A stretch of DNA of 64,000 nt from 2-02-FULL-66-14 sp964638135 (GCA_964638135.1 CAZXAR010000001.1:1-64000); one strand, 5' to 3'; positions 1-8,490 are shown, numbered from the stretch's first letter. The notes: generated from the letters alone by a model not told the origin. Program-made: numbers and translations.

Positions 1-886
1 CGACCTTGCGCACCGGGAAGGCAGGTGCCGAGCCGTCCTTCGCGGCCCCGGCGTAAATCGTGAGGTGAGGGTAGGGGATCTCGATGCCGTGCGCATCGAA
101 CGCCTTCTTCAGCCGCCACAGATACTCGCGTCGCACGTTCCACTGCTCGAGCGGCGCGACCTTGAAGCGGCAGCGGATCACCACCGCGGAGTCGGCCCAT
201 TTCTCCACGCCCGCAATTTCCAGTTCTTCGAGGATCTTGGGCCCGTACCTGGCATCGGCGCGCATGCCGGCGGCAACTTCGCGTATGACGGCGACCGCCT
301 CGTCGATGTCCTCGCGGTAGGCAATGCCGATGTCCATCACCGACTGCGCGAACCCGCGGCTCATGTTCGTTACCGTGCTGATGAGGCCGTTCGGCACGTA
401 GTGCACGTTGCCCTCGTAGTCGCGCAGGCGCACGTGGCGCAGCGTCACCTCCTCGACCAGGCCCGCGATGTCGGCGATTCGGACCACGTCGCCCTGCCGG
501 ATCTGGTTTTCCAGCAGGATGAAAAAGCCGGTGAAGTAGTCCTTCACCAGGCTCTGCGCGCCGAAGCCGACGGCCAGACCGACCACGCCCGCAGCGCCCA
601 GGATCGGGGCGACCGAAACCCCGAGCTCCGCTAGGATCAGCATGGCGGCAACCAGCGTGATGACAACCGAGATGATGTAGCGGATCACCCGCCCCAGCGT
701 CTCGGCGCGCTTGACCGATTCCGCGTCCTCCATGCGCTGCGTCAGCCGCTCGCGGAACGTGCGGACCAGGCGCTGCAGGACGGCGATCGCGAGCCAGGCC
801 GCCACGGCGATCAGCACGATGCGCAGGGCCGTCATGCCCGCGTTCCAGGCGGCGAAGTCGTCGAGTCCGGCTAGAAGTTCCTTCAT
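1..886 (-). CDS. MscS-family mechanosensitive ion channel, 3' end cut by window edge
   Basis: Inner-membrane channel of the small-conductance mechanosensitive family, which releases solutes on hypo-osmotic shock (family knowledge). The ATG is at 886. About 295 residues are visible, and the stop lies beyond the window start, probably close. Hydrophobic helices lie near residues 18-38 and 68-88. The pore helix and beta-domain signature GLAVGFGAQSLVKDYFTGFF is near 103-122, VPNG is at about 164-167, and the conserved C-terminal IPYPHLTIY is near 270-278. The short three-helix form is like E. coli MscS. It diverges from the exported protein at 1027. Family membership is clear; the gating property is inferred. 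Confidence 0.93.
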   Translation of the reverse strand, partial: MKELLAGLDDFAAWNAGMTALRIVLIAVAAWLAIAVLQRLVRTFRERLTQRMEDAESVKRAETLGRVIRYIISVVITLVAAMLILAELGVSVAPILGAAGVVGLAVGFGAQSLVKDYFTGFFILLENQIRQGDVVRIADIAGLVEEVTLRHVRLRDYEGNVHYVPNGLISTVTNMSRGFAQSVMDIGIAYREDIDEAVAVIREVAAGMRADARYGPKILEELEIAGVEKWADSAVVIRCRFKVAPLEQWNVRREYLWRLKKAFDAHGIEIPYPHLTIYAGAAKDGSAPAFPVRKV

Positions 887-1026
887 ATTTGCATCTCCCG
901 ATTGACAGGGCGCAAGACGCGGTCCGCGGCATCGGCTACCATTGAAACGGAATGCCGCCCGACCCCGCTTCGCGCGGTTACCTCGCGTTCGGGCGCAGCG
1001 GCCATGAACGGCGCGTTCCCACTGCC

Positions 1027-1470
1027 ATGATACGCAAAGCAAGGGACCGGAGCATCGCGGGCTACGTTCCCCCGGGGCAATCCAGGAGTCTGCGTCGATG
1101 GGTGGCGCTCGCCGCGGCGTGCAGTGCGATCGTTGTCGGTGGCGTTCACGCGGGCGGCTACGACACGTTGCGGATCGTCGCGCCGGCGCACGATGCGACG
1201 GTCCACGATAACAGCGGCAACGTCACCGTGACAGTGGCGATTTCACCGCGGTTGCGCGCCGAGGCGGGCGAGCGCCTCGCGCTGCTTCTGGACGGCAAAG
1301 TGGTCGCGAGCGGTGCGGAACCGCGTTTCGTGCTGGCGGACGTCGAACGCGGGGCGCACACGCTTCAGGTGCGGGTGACTGCCGCCGACGGGGCAGATGT
1401 GCAGGTTTCGCCGCCGGCGACCTTTTACATGTGGCGTGCGTCGCGCCTGTTTCCCGGCCGCAAGAACTGA
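1027..1470 (+). CDS. Small exported Ig-like-fold hypothetical protein
   Basis: A 147-residue protein of unknown function. A basic N-terminus is followed by a hydrophobic stretch (VALAAACSAIVVGGVHAG) around residues 24-41, which reads as a signal peptide or anchor. The remainder (RIVAPAHDATVHDNSGNV onward) alternates short hydrophobic strands and contains LLLDGKVV. It resembles the C-terminal Ig-like half of betaproteobacterial DUF4124-type proteins, but the usual N-terminal half is missing. The ATG at 1027 is preferred over an upstream in-frame start at 952 because it puts the hydrophobic segment closer to the N-terminus. It ends 3 bases before the dehydratase gene. Confidence 0.7.
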   Translation: MIRKARDRSIAGYVPPGQSRSLRRWVALAAACSAIVVGGVHAGGYDTLRIVAPAHDATVHDNSGNVTVTVAISPRLRAEAGERLALLLDGKVVASGAEPRFVLADVERGAHTLQVRVTAADGADVQVSPPATFYMWRASRLFPGRKN

Positions 1471-1473
1471 TCG

Positions 1474-3207
1474 ATGAGTGCCAAGCCACGCCGCAGGGCG
1501 GACGAGCTGCGCAGCCACCGCTGGTACGGCGCGAAGGATCTGCGCTCCTTCGGCCATCGCTCGCGCACCGCGCAGATGGGTTTCGACCGCGGCGATTACT
1601 CAGGCAAACCGGTCATCGCGATCCTCAACACGTGGAGCGACATCAATCCCTGCCACACGCACTTCCGCCAGCGCGCCGAAGAGATCAAGCGCGGCATCTG
1701 GCAGGCGGGCGGATTTCCGGTCGAGATCCCCGTGATGACGCTCTCGGAACCGTTCCAGAAACCCACCACGATGATGTACCGCAATTTCCTCGCCATGGAG
1801 GCCGAGGAGGCGCTGCGCTCGTATCCGGCCGACGGCGCGGTGCTGATGGGCGGCTGCGACAAGACCACGCCGGCGCTCATCATGGGAGCGACCAGCATGA
1901 ACCTGCCGGCGATCTTCATGCCCGCAGGCCCGATGCTGCGCGGCAACTGGGGCGGCGCGACGCTCGGGTCGGGAAGCGATTCCTGGAAATACTGGGCCGA
2001 ACTGCGCGCGGGCAACATCAGCGAGCAGGACTGGCAGGAGATCGAGCAGGGGATCGCGCGCTCGCCCGGCCACTGCATGACCATGGGGACCGCGTCCACG
2101 ATGACCAGCGCTGCCGAGGCGCTCGGCCTCACGCTCCCCGGCGCAGCGTCGATCCCGGCCGCCGATGCGCGCCACGCGGCGATGGCGGCGCTCACCGGAA
2201 AGCGCATCGTGGACATGGTGTGGGAGGACCTGAAGCCGCGCGACCTGCTCACCGCGGAGGCGTTTCACAATGCCGTGACCACGGTGCTCGCCCTGGGCGG
2301 GTCGACCAATGCGATCGTTCATCTGATCGCCATGGCGCGGCGCGCGGGCGTGCCACTCGGCCTCGACCAGTTCGATGCGCTTGCAAGGAAGACACCCCTC
2401 ATCGCGAACGTCCGTCCTTCCGGCAAGTACCTGATGGAGGACTTTTACTATGCAGGCGGGCTGCGCGCGTTCCTGAACCGCCTGCGCGAATTGCTGCAAC
2501 CCGGCGCACTGACCGCAAATGGAAGGACGCTGGGCGAAAACGTGGCCGGCGCGAAGGTGTTCAACGACGACGTGATCCTGCCGCTGGAGGGCGCGCTCGT
2601 CGCTCGCGACAGCCTCGCGGTGCTGCGCGGCAATCTCGCGCCCGACGGCGCAGTGATCAAGCCCCCGGCAGCCGAGCCGCGCCTGCACCGGCATTCCGGC
2701 CGCGCCGTGGTGTTCGCCGACTACAACGACATGGCGGCGCGCGTCGACGATCCGGACCTGCCGGTGGACCGCGATTCGGTCATCGTGCTCAAGAACGCCG
2801 GACCGCTCGGCGGACCGGGCATGCCGGAGTGGGGGCAGCTGCCGATTCCGAAAAAACTTCTGCAGCAGGGTGTGCGCGACATGGTGCGGATCTCGGACGC
2901 GCGCATGAGCGGTACGTCGTACGGGGCCTGCGTGCTGCACGTCGCGCCGGAATCGTATATCGGCGGCCCGCTCGCGCTGGTCGAGGAGGGCGACGTGATC
3001 GAATTGGACGTTCCCGGCCGGCGCCTCACGCTCAAGGTGGAGGACAGCGAACTCGCGGAACGAAAACGGCGCTGGAAGGCGCCCGCGGCGCGCTATGCGC
3101 GCGGCTACGGTTCGATGTTCGCGCGCCACATCCGGCAGGCGAACGAGGGCTGCGATTTCGATTTCCTCGAGGGTGCGGCGCCGACGCCGGACCCCGAGAT
3201 TCACTGA
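1474..3207 (+). CDS. IlvD/Edd-family sugar-acid dehydratase, L-arabinonate dehydratase type
   Basis: A 577-residue iron-sulfur dehydratase. The family removes water from 2,3-dihydroxy acids. The closest remembered subgroup is L-arabinonate (pentonate) dehydratase, the second step of non-phosphorylative pentose breakdown. Cluster-ligand cysteines are in NPCHTH, GCDKTTP and GHCMTMGTASTM, and the catalytic serine is in SDARMSGTSYG. SRGGDS-like branched-chain features are lacking. No pentose dehydrogenase or dioxopentanoate gene is beside it, so the substrate is inferred only. A second family member lies at 14461. The start is an ATG 3 bases after the preceding stop. Confidence 0.88.
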   Translation: MSAKPRRRADELRSHRWYGAKDLRSFGHRSRTAQMGFDRGDYSGKPVIAILNTWSDINPCHTHFRQRAEEIKRGIWQAGGFPVEIPVMTLSEPFQKPTTMMYRNFLAMEAEEALRSYPADGAVLMGGCDKTTPALIMGATSMNLPAIFMPAGPMLRGNWGGATLGSGSDSWKYWAELRAGNISEQDWQEIEQGIARSPGHCMTMGTASTMTSAAEALGLTLPGAASIPAADARHAAMAALTGKRIVDMVWEDLKPRDLLTAEAFHNAVTTVLALGGSTNAIVHLIAMARRAGVPLGLDQFDALARKTPLIANVRPSGKYLMEDFYYAGGLRAFLNRLRELLQPGALTANGRTLGENVAGAKVFNDDVILPLEGALVARDSLAVLRGNLAPDGAVIKPPAAEPRLHRHSGRAVVFADYNDMAARVDDPDLPVDRDSVIVLKNAGPLGGPGMPEWGQLPIPKKLLQQGVRDMVRISDARMSGTSYGACVLHVAPESYIGGPLALVEEGDVIELDVPGRRLTLKVEDSELAERKRRWKAPAARYARGYGSMFARHIRQANEGCDFDFLEGAAPTPDPEIH

Positions 3208-3217
3208 GCGCGGCCGC

Positions 3218-3679
3218 TCATTCGCGCGCCTGGCGCTTTTCCTCGTCGGACGCCCAGATTCCGTCCCACGGCTCGCCGCGAAAGGCGAGCACCCGGCGCA
3301 GCGGGGGCGCGACGCCGGCGGGGACGTCCGCCTGGGTGCGGCGCGCGGCGCCGCGATACGTTCCCTCGATCCGGTAGTGCCCGGCAGGCACGCGAAACAG
3401 GCACATCGGCCCTTCGGCATTGATCGTCAGGCGCGGCGTGCTGGCGTTGCGGTCGAAGAGCCGAACTTCGACGTCGGCGAGATAGCCGCCGCGTTTCTCG
3501 GTCACAAGCAGCAGGAAAAGACTGGCCTGCGCCGCGAGGGCGGAAATCGCGCGCCGCTCCTCGACGCCCACGCCGCCGCACGCCCATTGCACTCCATTTT
3601 CGGTCTTCATCGCGATCTGCTGCGCCTGGGGCGCGAGCGCGACGAGCATGAGTGTACTTGCGAGCAGGATCCGGTTCAT
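3218..3679 (-). CDS. Small exported carboxypeptidase-regulatory-like protein
   Basis: A 153-residue protein with a signal peptide (MNRILLASTLMLVALAPQAQ). The mature part has one Cys pair candidate (ACGGVGV and GPMCLF) and short beta-strands such as LADVEVRLFDRN and AGHYRIEGTYRG. This resembles the carboxypeptidase regulatory-like or transthyretin-like beta-sandwich common in small betaproteobacterial periplasmic proteins. The ATG at 3679 is chosen over longer in-frame starts because it gives a clean signal peptide and has AAGGAAG a few bases upstream. The function is unknown. It is convergent with the dehydratase gene. Confidence 0.72.
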   Translation of the reverse strand: MNRILLASTLMLVALAPQAQQIAMKTENGVQWACGGVGVEERRAISALAAQASLFLLLVTEKRGGYLADVEVRLFDRNASTPRLTINAEGPMCLFRVPAGHYRIEGTYRGAARRTQADVPAGVAPPLRRVLAFRGEPWDGIWASDEEKRQARE

Positions 3680-3853
3680 TTCTTCCTTGACTGCACAATA
3701 CGCAGAATGGTTCCGGGTGTAAATTCCACCCCAGCTGGTCGGCTGTCGGTCCGGCGTCCCGGACGGTAGACTGCGACGGGTGCCCGAGCGGGCAGGCTGA
3801 TCCGGCTCGACCGGCGCAGAGGAGGGCAAACGATTCTAGACATCGTCGCAGCC

Positions 3854-4681
3854 GTGCTGGTGAGCGGTGGGATCCTCGTCCAGGTCGCCGCCGCGCTCGT
3901 CATTCGCCGGCTCATCTGGAGCCTGCCCACCCTGCGGCTGCGCGCGCGGTGGCGCTTTCTTCTCGGCTTCGTCGTCCTATTCATTGCAGGGTATCTGGCC
4001 TATCTGTTCCTGTTTCGGGGCAGGCACCAGGAGCTGTCGCACCTGATCGTGCCGGTGATCTTTTTTCTCGGCGCGTGCTTCGTGCTGCTGGTGGCGCAAC
4101 TTTCGGTGGTGACCGCACGCGACCTCGGCCGCGTGCAGCGCCTGGAGGCGGAGACGATCACCGACGAGCTGACGGGCCTGCACAACCGCCGCTCGTTCAA
4201 CCGGATCTGGCAGAGTGAACTTGCACGCGCGCGGCGCCATCGGCTGCCCGTGTCGGTGCTGCTCCTGGACATCGATCATTTCAAGGACATCAACGACACC
4301 TGCGGCCACAAGACCGGCGACGAGGTGCTTGCCGCGGTAGGCCAGTTGATCGTGCAGTCGGTGCGCGCTTCGGACATGAGCGCGCGCTACGGCGGCGAGG
4401 AATTCGCCGTGATCGCGCCGCACACGCCTCCGGAGGCGGCGCAAGGGCTCGCGGAAAAGCTGCGGCAGGTGGTCGAAGGGCACGCCCGCGAGGCGCTTGG
4501 CGAACAGAATCGGGAGCGGAAGGTGACCGTGAGCATCGGAGTCGCGGGCTGCGCCAATGCCGCAGAAGGATGCGAGGACTTGTTCGTGCGCGCCGACAAG
4601 GCTTTGTACGCGGCCAAGCATGCCGGGCGCAATTGCGTCAAGGTTTTTCCGGCGGAAGTGAAACCAGCCGCCAGCGCATGA
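3854..4681 (+). CDS. Membrane-anchored GGDEF diguanylate cyclase
   Basis: Makes cyclic di-GMP from two GTP (family knowledge). Two hydrophobic segments lie at the N-terminus (about residues 1-20 and 35-55), with a third near 68-85. The GGDEF domain runs from about residue 105. The active-site motif GGEEF is near residues 180-184, with an RASD inhibitory I-site five residues upstream, so product inhibition is expected. LDIDHFKDIND carries the metal-binding Asp. The GTG at 3854 has no clear ribosome site. An in-frame ATT at 3833 sits 7 bases after GGAGG and would complete the first membrane helix. The stop overlaps an ATG of the PIN remnant (ATGA). Confidence 0.9.
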   Translation: MLVSGGILVQVAAALVIRRLIWSLPTLRLRARWRFLLGFVVLFIAGYLAYLFLFRGRHQELSHLIVPVIFFLGACFVLLVAQLSVVTARDLGRVQRLEAETITDELTGLHNRRSFNRIWQSELARARRHRLPVSVLLLDIDHFKDINDTCGHKTGDEVLAAVGQLIVQSVRASDMSARYGGEEFAVIAPHTPPEAAQGLAEKLRQVVEGHAREALGEQNRERKVTVSIGVAGCANAAEGCEDLFVRADKALYAAKHAGRNCVKVFPAEVKPAASA

Positions 4682-4863
4682 GTCACTTTCCTCCGACTCG
4701 TACTCTTCGCCGTATCGGGCTCGCGGATGCCTCGATCGTCGTGCTGGCCCGAAGGCATCACGCACGGGACGTTTTCACTCTGGATGAGCGCCATTTCCGC
4801 GCCCTTCGCATTGGCCAGCGGCAGCGCTTCCGAATACTGCCCGCGGACTTGCGACGTGGTTGA
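4678..4863 (+). pseudogene. PIN-domain (VapC-like) toxin remnant
   Basis: A 61-residue open frame starting at an ATG that overlaps the cyclase stop. Residues 14-50 (GLADASIVVLARRHHARDVF, then TLDERHFRALR) match the C-terminal half of PIN-domain ribonucleases: the Asp in ADAS and the Asp in TLDERHF are the third and fourth acidic metal ligands. The N-terminal half with the first Asp and conserved Glu is absent, and no antitoxin is next to it. A decayed VapC is the best reading. The following 100 bases hold no recognisable gene. Confidence 0.6.
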
Positions 4864-4961
4864 CCGCCTCGGGGCGAGCGCCGAACTGCGCGAGAAGCTG
4901 ACCCAGACGGGCAGCGGCTGAGCCCGCTCGATCGGAACGGCGCTCGCGCGATCTTCTGACG

Positions 4962-5855
4962 GTGACGAACCCCGAGCGCAAGCCGCTGGACGGAGCGGCC
5001 TTCTCCCTGATGGTGCTGCTCACCGCGCTGTGGGGCTTTCAGCAGGTCGCGATCAAGCTCACCGCGCAGGACGTGTCGCTGGTGATGCAGTCGGGCATCC
5101 GCTCGATTCTCGCCACCGTGCTGCTGCTCGCCTGGGTGTTCTTCAGGAAGATCCGCCTGTGGGAGCGCGACGGCACATTTCGCCCGGGGCTGCTCGCAGG
5201 CGTGCTGTTCGGCGGCGAGTTCATCTTCATCTACGCGGGCCTTGGCCATACCGCGGCTTCGCGCATGGTGGTGTTCATTTACCTCGCGCCGATCTTCACC
5301 GCGCTCGGCCTGCATGCGTTCGTTCCCGGCGAGCGTCTCGCTCCGGGCCAGTGGGCGGGCGTGCTGCTCTCCTTTGGCGGTGTGGTGCTCGCGTTCTCCG
5401 AGGGCTTCGGTTCGGCGCAAAGTACCGTACTCGGCGATCTTTTCGGCGTGATCGCGGCAGCGCTCTGGGCGGCGACCACGGTGCTGATCCGCTCCACGGG
5501 TCTTGCGCGCATCACCGCGACGAAGACGCTTTTCTACCAGCTCGCGGTGTCGGCGCTGATGCTGCCGCTCGCCTCGCTCGCGATGGGGGAAAAGGGGATC
5601 GTCGCACTCACGCCGCTTGCGCTGGCGAGCCTCGCCTACCAGGGCGTGATCGTCGCCTTCGCGAGCTATCTCGCCTGGTTCTGGCTCCTCACCCGGTATC
5701 TTGCCGCGCGCCTCGCCGTGTTTTCCTTCCTGACGCCGTTCTTCGGTGTGCTGGGCGGAGTGCTCGTGCTCGATGAGCCGCTCACGCCTTCTTTCGCGCT
5801 CGCGGCGCTGCTGGTCGGCGCGGGAATCGTGCTCGTCAATCTGCGCGGGCGCTAG
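4962..5855 (+). CDS. DMT-superfamily transporter, EamA type
   Basis: A 297-residue inner-membrane protein with about ten hydrophobic helices arranged as two EamA repeats, as in drug/metabolite exporters (RhaT/YdcZ-like). The first helix carries the usual LLTALWGFQQVAIK. The second repeat begins near residue 150 (GVIAAALWAATTVLIRSTGL). The end LDEPLTPSFALAALLVGAGI is typical of the family. The start is the GTG at 4962; no strong ribosome site is visible. The substrate cannot be told; amino acids or metabolites are usual. The neighbours (a flavin reductase, chromate transport halves) give no clear pathway. Confidence 0.9.
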   Translation: MTNPERKPLDGAAFSLMVLLTALWGFQQVAIKLTAQDVSLVMQSGIRSILATVLLLAWVFFRKIRLWERDGTFRPGLLAGVLFGGEFIFIYAGLGHTAASRMVVFIYLAPIFTALGLHAFVPGERLAPGQWAGVLLSFGGVVLAFSEGFGSAQSTVLGDLFGVIAAALWAATTVLIRSTGLARITATKTLFYQLAVSALMLPLASLAMGEKGIVALTPLALASLAYQGVIVAFASYLAWFWLLTRYLAARLAVFSFLTPFFGVLGGVLVLDEPLTPSFALAALLVGAGIVLVNLRGR

Positions 5856-5874
5856 CGGCGGCCCGGCTGCGTGC

Positions 5875-5880
5875 AATAAT
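5875..5880 (+). promoter_or_regulatory. Putative -10 box just before the flavin reductase
   Basis: AATAAT ends 7 bases before the ATG at 5888, and no Shine-Dalgarno motif lies between them. If this is a real -10 box, transcription would begin at or next to the start codon. No good -35 is seen. Confidence 0.35.
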
Positions 5881-5887
5881 CCGGCGC

Positions 5888-6424
5888 ATGGATCAGCGGG
5901 TGAACGCGGAGCAATTCCGGCTCGGCATGCGCAGCCTCGCCGGCGCGGTCAACATCGTGACCACGGCGCACTCCGGGCACCGCTACGGCATGACCGCCAC
6001 CGCGGTGTGTTCGGCGACCGCGGAGCCGCCCACGGTGCTCGCCTGCCTCAACCGGCACACCACGACGCACGGTGCGGTGGCGAAATCGGGCGTGTTCTGC
6101 GTGAATGTGCTGCGCTCCGAGGACTGGGAACTTTCCACCGCGTTCAGCGGCGCGCAAACCGGCGACGCGCGCTTTCGCATGCGCGACTGGACCCGCCTCG
6201 TCACCGGAGCGCCGGTGCTGATCGAGGCGCTCGTCAGCTTCGATTGCCGGGTGGTGAAGAGCGTCGCGCACGGCACCCACACCGTGTTCCTCGGCGAGGT
6301 CGAGCAGGTCTTCATCGGGAAGAAGGGCAAGCCGCTGCTCTACGCCGGTGGCCAGTACGCGAAGCTCGCCTCGCTCGCGCACGGCGAGCCGCTTCCGGAG
6401 GGCCTGGATTACTGGGGCGTCTGA
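5888..6424 (+). CDS. Flavin reductase domain protein (FMN-binding split barrel)
   Basis: A 178-residue flavin reductase-like protein. The family reduces FMN or FAD with NAD(P)H, often feeding a monooxygenase. Visible family signatures are GAVNIVTTAHSGHRYGMTAT near residues 19-38, SATAEPPTVLACLNR near 43-57, GVFCVNVL near 69-76 and DCRVVKSVAHGTHTVFLGEV near 123-142. It ends directly where the GTG of the chromate transporter half begins. No two-component flavin monooxygenase is adjacent, so its partner is unknown. Confidence 0.88.
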   Translation: MDQRVNAEQFRLGMRSLAGAVNIVTTAHSGHRYGMTATAVCSATAEPPTVLACLNRHTTTHGAVAKSGVFCVNVLRSEDWELSTAFSGAQTGDARFRMRDWTRLVTGAPVLIEALVSFDCRVVKSVAHGTHTVFLGEVEQVFIGKKGKPLLYAGGQYAKLASLAHGEPLPEGLDYWGV

Positions 6425-6991
6425 GTGGCCCCGGCGCCGCCAAACGCCGAGACCGCGCGCCCGCCGGAACGGCTTTCGGAACTCTTCCTCGGCTTTCTCT
6501 CGATCGGCGCGCGCGCCTTCGGCGGGGTGCTGCCCTGGGCGCACCGGGTGCTGGTCGAGGAGCGGCGCTGGCTCAGCGGAAACGACTTCGCCGAGGTGCT
6601 CGCGCTCTGCCAGTTTCTGCCCGGACCGAACATCGCGAACATGTCGGTCGTTCTCGGGCGGCGCTGGTTCGGCCTTGCGGGCGCGCTCGCGGGCTTTCTC
6701 GGCCTGATGGCGCTGCCCTTCGCGTGGGTGCTCGCGCTCGCCGCGCTGTATGCGGACTGGTCCGCGCAATCGCCTGTGCGCGCGGTGGTCGCGGGTGTCG
6801 GCATTGCCGGCGGCGGAATGTTCATTGGCACGGCGCTCAAGCTCGGCCGGCCGCTCGCGCGCAAGCCGGAAGCGATCGCGCTCGCCGCCGCCTGTTTCGT
6901 AGCGGTGGGACTGCTGCGCGCACCGCTTCTCGTCGTTCTGCCGGTCGCGGTGCTGCTCGCGCTTGCGATGGCGCGCAGGGGCCTGGCGTAG
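6425..6991 (+). CDS. Chromate transporter, N-terminal half (split CHR)
   Basis: A 188-residue membrane protein of the CHR family. Bacterial members take the form of one long protein or two short ones encoded in tandem; this is the first of such a pair. It shows the family hallmark FGGVLPWAHR near residues 39-48, then WLSGNDFAEVLALCQFLPGP and about five to six hydrophobic helices. The GTG follows the flavin reductase stop with no gap, so translational coupling is likely. Substrate (chromate or another anion) is a family inference. Confidence 0.88.
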   Translation: MAPAPPNAETARPPERLSELFLGFLSIGARAFGGVLPWAHRVLVEERRWLSGNDFAEVLALCQFLPGPNIANMSVVLGRRWFGLAGALAGFLGLMALPFAWVLALAALYADWSAQSPVRAVVAGVGIAGGGMFIGTALKLGRPLARKPEAIALAAACFVAVGLLRAPLLVVLPVAVLLALAMARRGLA

Positions 6992-6994
6992 CGC

Positions 6995-7507
6995 ATGCTG
7001 CAGCTCTTCCTGCACTTCGCGCTGCTTTCCCTGCTCGCCGTGGGCGGGATCAGCACCATCATGCCGGAGATGCACCGCGTCGTCGTCCAGACCGAAGGCT
7101 GGCTGAGCGGCGCGGAGTTCACCCAGCTCTTTGCGCTGTCGCAGGCCGCGCCCGGTCCGAACGTCCTGATCGTGAGCCTGATCGGCTGGAAGGTGGCGGG
7201 ACTCGCGGGCGCGCTCGTGGCGCTCGCCGGAATCTGCCTGCCTGCGGCGGCGCTTGCGTGGTGGGTCGGCGGGCTGTGGGATCGGTTTCGCGACGCACCG
7301 TGGCGCGCGCTGGTGCAGCGCGCGCTCATCCCGGTGATGGTCGGCCTGGTGAGCGCGGGTGGCTACGTTCTGGCGACACCCGAGGGGCTTGATTGGCGCA
7401 ACGCCCTCATCGCAAGCGCGAGCGCCGCGGCACTCTGCGCTACGCGCGCGAACCCGCTCTGGATACTGGGAGCCGGCGGCGCCGCCGGCCTGGTGCTTTT
7501 CAGCTAA
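6995..7507 (+). CDS. Chromate transporter, C-terminal half (split CHR)
   Basis: A 170-residue partner of the preceding short CHR protein, 3 bases downstream. It repeats the family pattern in a divergent form: LLAVGGISTIMPEMHR near residues 14-29, then WLSGAEFTQLFALSQAAPGP and several hydrophobic helices. Two short homologues with opposite predicted topology are thought to form the working transporter (family knowledge). Its last 8 bases overlap the convergent thrH gene. No chromate regulator (chrB) or reductase is seen nearby. Confidence 0.88.
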   Translation: MLQLFLHFALLSLLAVGGISTIMPEMHRVVVQTEGWLSGAEFTQLFALSQAAPGPNVLIVSLIGWKVAGLAGALVALAGICLPAAALAWWVGGLWDRFRDAPWRALVQRALIPVMVGLVSAGGYVLATPEGLDWRNALIASASAAALCATRANPLWILGAGGAAGLVLFS

Positions 7508-8129
7508 GCGAGCGCCAGGTTCCCGCCGGCCGCGAGACGGCCTGGATTTCTGCCGCAAGCTCTTCGTAGTTCTCGGCGACCTGGTACTGCGGGAACTGCG
7601 CCGCCACGTTCGCCGGCGGACGAAACAGGATTCCCGCATGCGCCTCCGCAAGCATGGTGGCGTCGTTGAACGAATCCCCGGCGGCGACGGTGTGGAAATT
7701 CATCGCGCGGAACGCCGCCACCGCGGCGCGCTTCTGGTCGGCAAGGCGCAGCCGGTAATCGCGCACGGCGCCCGCCTCGTCCACGATCAGCTCGTGGCAG
7801 AAAAGCGTCGGGTAGCCGAGCTGGCGCATGAGCGGCGCCGCGAACTCGTAGTAGGTGTCCGAAAGGATCACGACCTGCGTCTGCGCGCGCAGCGCGTCGA
7901 GAAACTCGCGCGCGCCCTCGAGCGGGCGCATCTGCGCGATCGCGTCCCGGATGTCGGCGAGCCGCAGCCCGTGGCGCGCCAGAAGCTCGATCCGCCCGCG
8001 CATCAGCTTGTCGTAATCGGGCTCGTCGCGCGTGGTCCGGGCGAGCCCCGGCACCGAAGTGCGCCGCGACACCTCGATCCAGATCTCCGGAACGAGCACG
8101 CCTTCCAGGTCGAGGCAGACGATTTCCAA
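7500..8129 (-). CDS. thrH: ThrH, phosphoserine phosphatase / homoserine phosphotransferase
   Basis: A HAD-family protein of 209 residues, the usual ThrH length. Members dephosphorylate phosphoserine and can pass the phosphate to homoserine (shown for Pseudomonas ThrH). Motif I is CLDLEGVLVPE at the N-terminus, with Glu two residues after the catalytic Asp as in ThrH; motif II is VVILSDTYYEF; motif III is AGDSFNDATML. The TTG at 8129 is chosen because homologues start at this point and GGAGG lies 5 bases upstream; a longer open frame extends upstream to 8408. It lies 50 bases downstream of the ABM gene and may be co-transcribed with it. Confidence 0.9.
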   Translation of the reverse strand: MEIVCLDLEGVLVPEIWIEVSRRTSVPGLARTTRDEPDYDKLMRGRIELLARHGLRLADIRDAIAQMRPLEGAREFLDALRAQTQVVILSDTYYEFAAPLMRQLGYPTLFCHELIVDEAGAVRDYRLRLADQKRAAVAAFRAMNFHTVAAGDSFNDATMLAEAHAGILFRPPANVAAQFPQYQVAENYEELAAEIQAVSRPAGTWRSLS

Positions 8130-8179
8130 CCGGCCCTCCGCGCGAAAGGCCCGGATTCTAAGCGAAACCGCGGCCTCGA

Positions 8180-8473
8180 TCAGGGAGCGATCCGGCGCAG
8201 GATCCGGCGCTCGCGCGATTCGAGGTACTGCAGCGCGTTGGCGAGATAGTGCTTGAAGTGCGCCGTCTGCTGGTGCGCTTCGAACGCCTTTTCGTCCTCG
8301 TACACCTCGTAGAACACCAGCCGCGCCGGGTCCTCGGGGTCGGCGCAGATGTCGAACTGCCGGCAGCCGGGCTCGGTTTCGCGCGCCGCCCTGGCGTTCT
8401 TCGTGCACTCCGCCACGAATTGCGGCACGCAGTCCTTCTTGATCTTCAGTGTGACGAGCAGCACCAATGCCAT
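8180..8473 (-). CDS. Antibiotic biosynthesis monooxygenase (ABM) domain protein
   Basis: A 97-residue ferredoxin-fold ABM-family protein. Members include quinol monooxygenases such as YgiN and many uncharacterised small enzymes. Signatures are LKIKKDCVPQFVAECTKNAR near residues 9-28, ETEPGCRQFDIC near 32-43, and YEVYEDEKAFEAHQQTAHF near 55-73. It probably acts in the cytoplasm as a homodimer. It precedes thrH on the same strand and diverges from the tRNA gene. Confidence 0.87.
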   Translation of the reverse strand: MALVLLVTLKIKKDCVPQFVAECTKNARAARETEPGCRQFDICADPEDPARLVFYEVYEDEKAFEAHQQTAHFKHYLANALQYLESRERRILRRIAP

Positions 8474-8490
8474 GCGGTCTCCTTCTTCGC

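Noticed and set aside
1600..3420. Long minus-strand open frame (606 codons) opposite the dehydratase gene
   Set aside because: Arg/His-rich composition typical of antisense frames in high-GC DNA; the plus strand encodes a clear IlvD/Edd enzyme.
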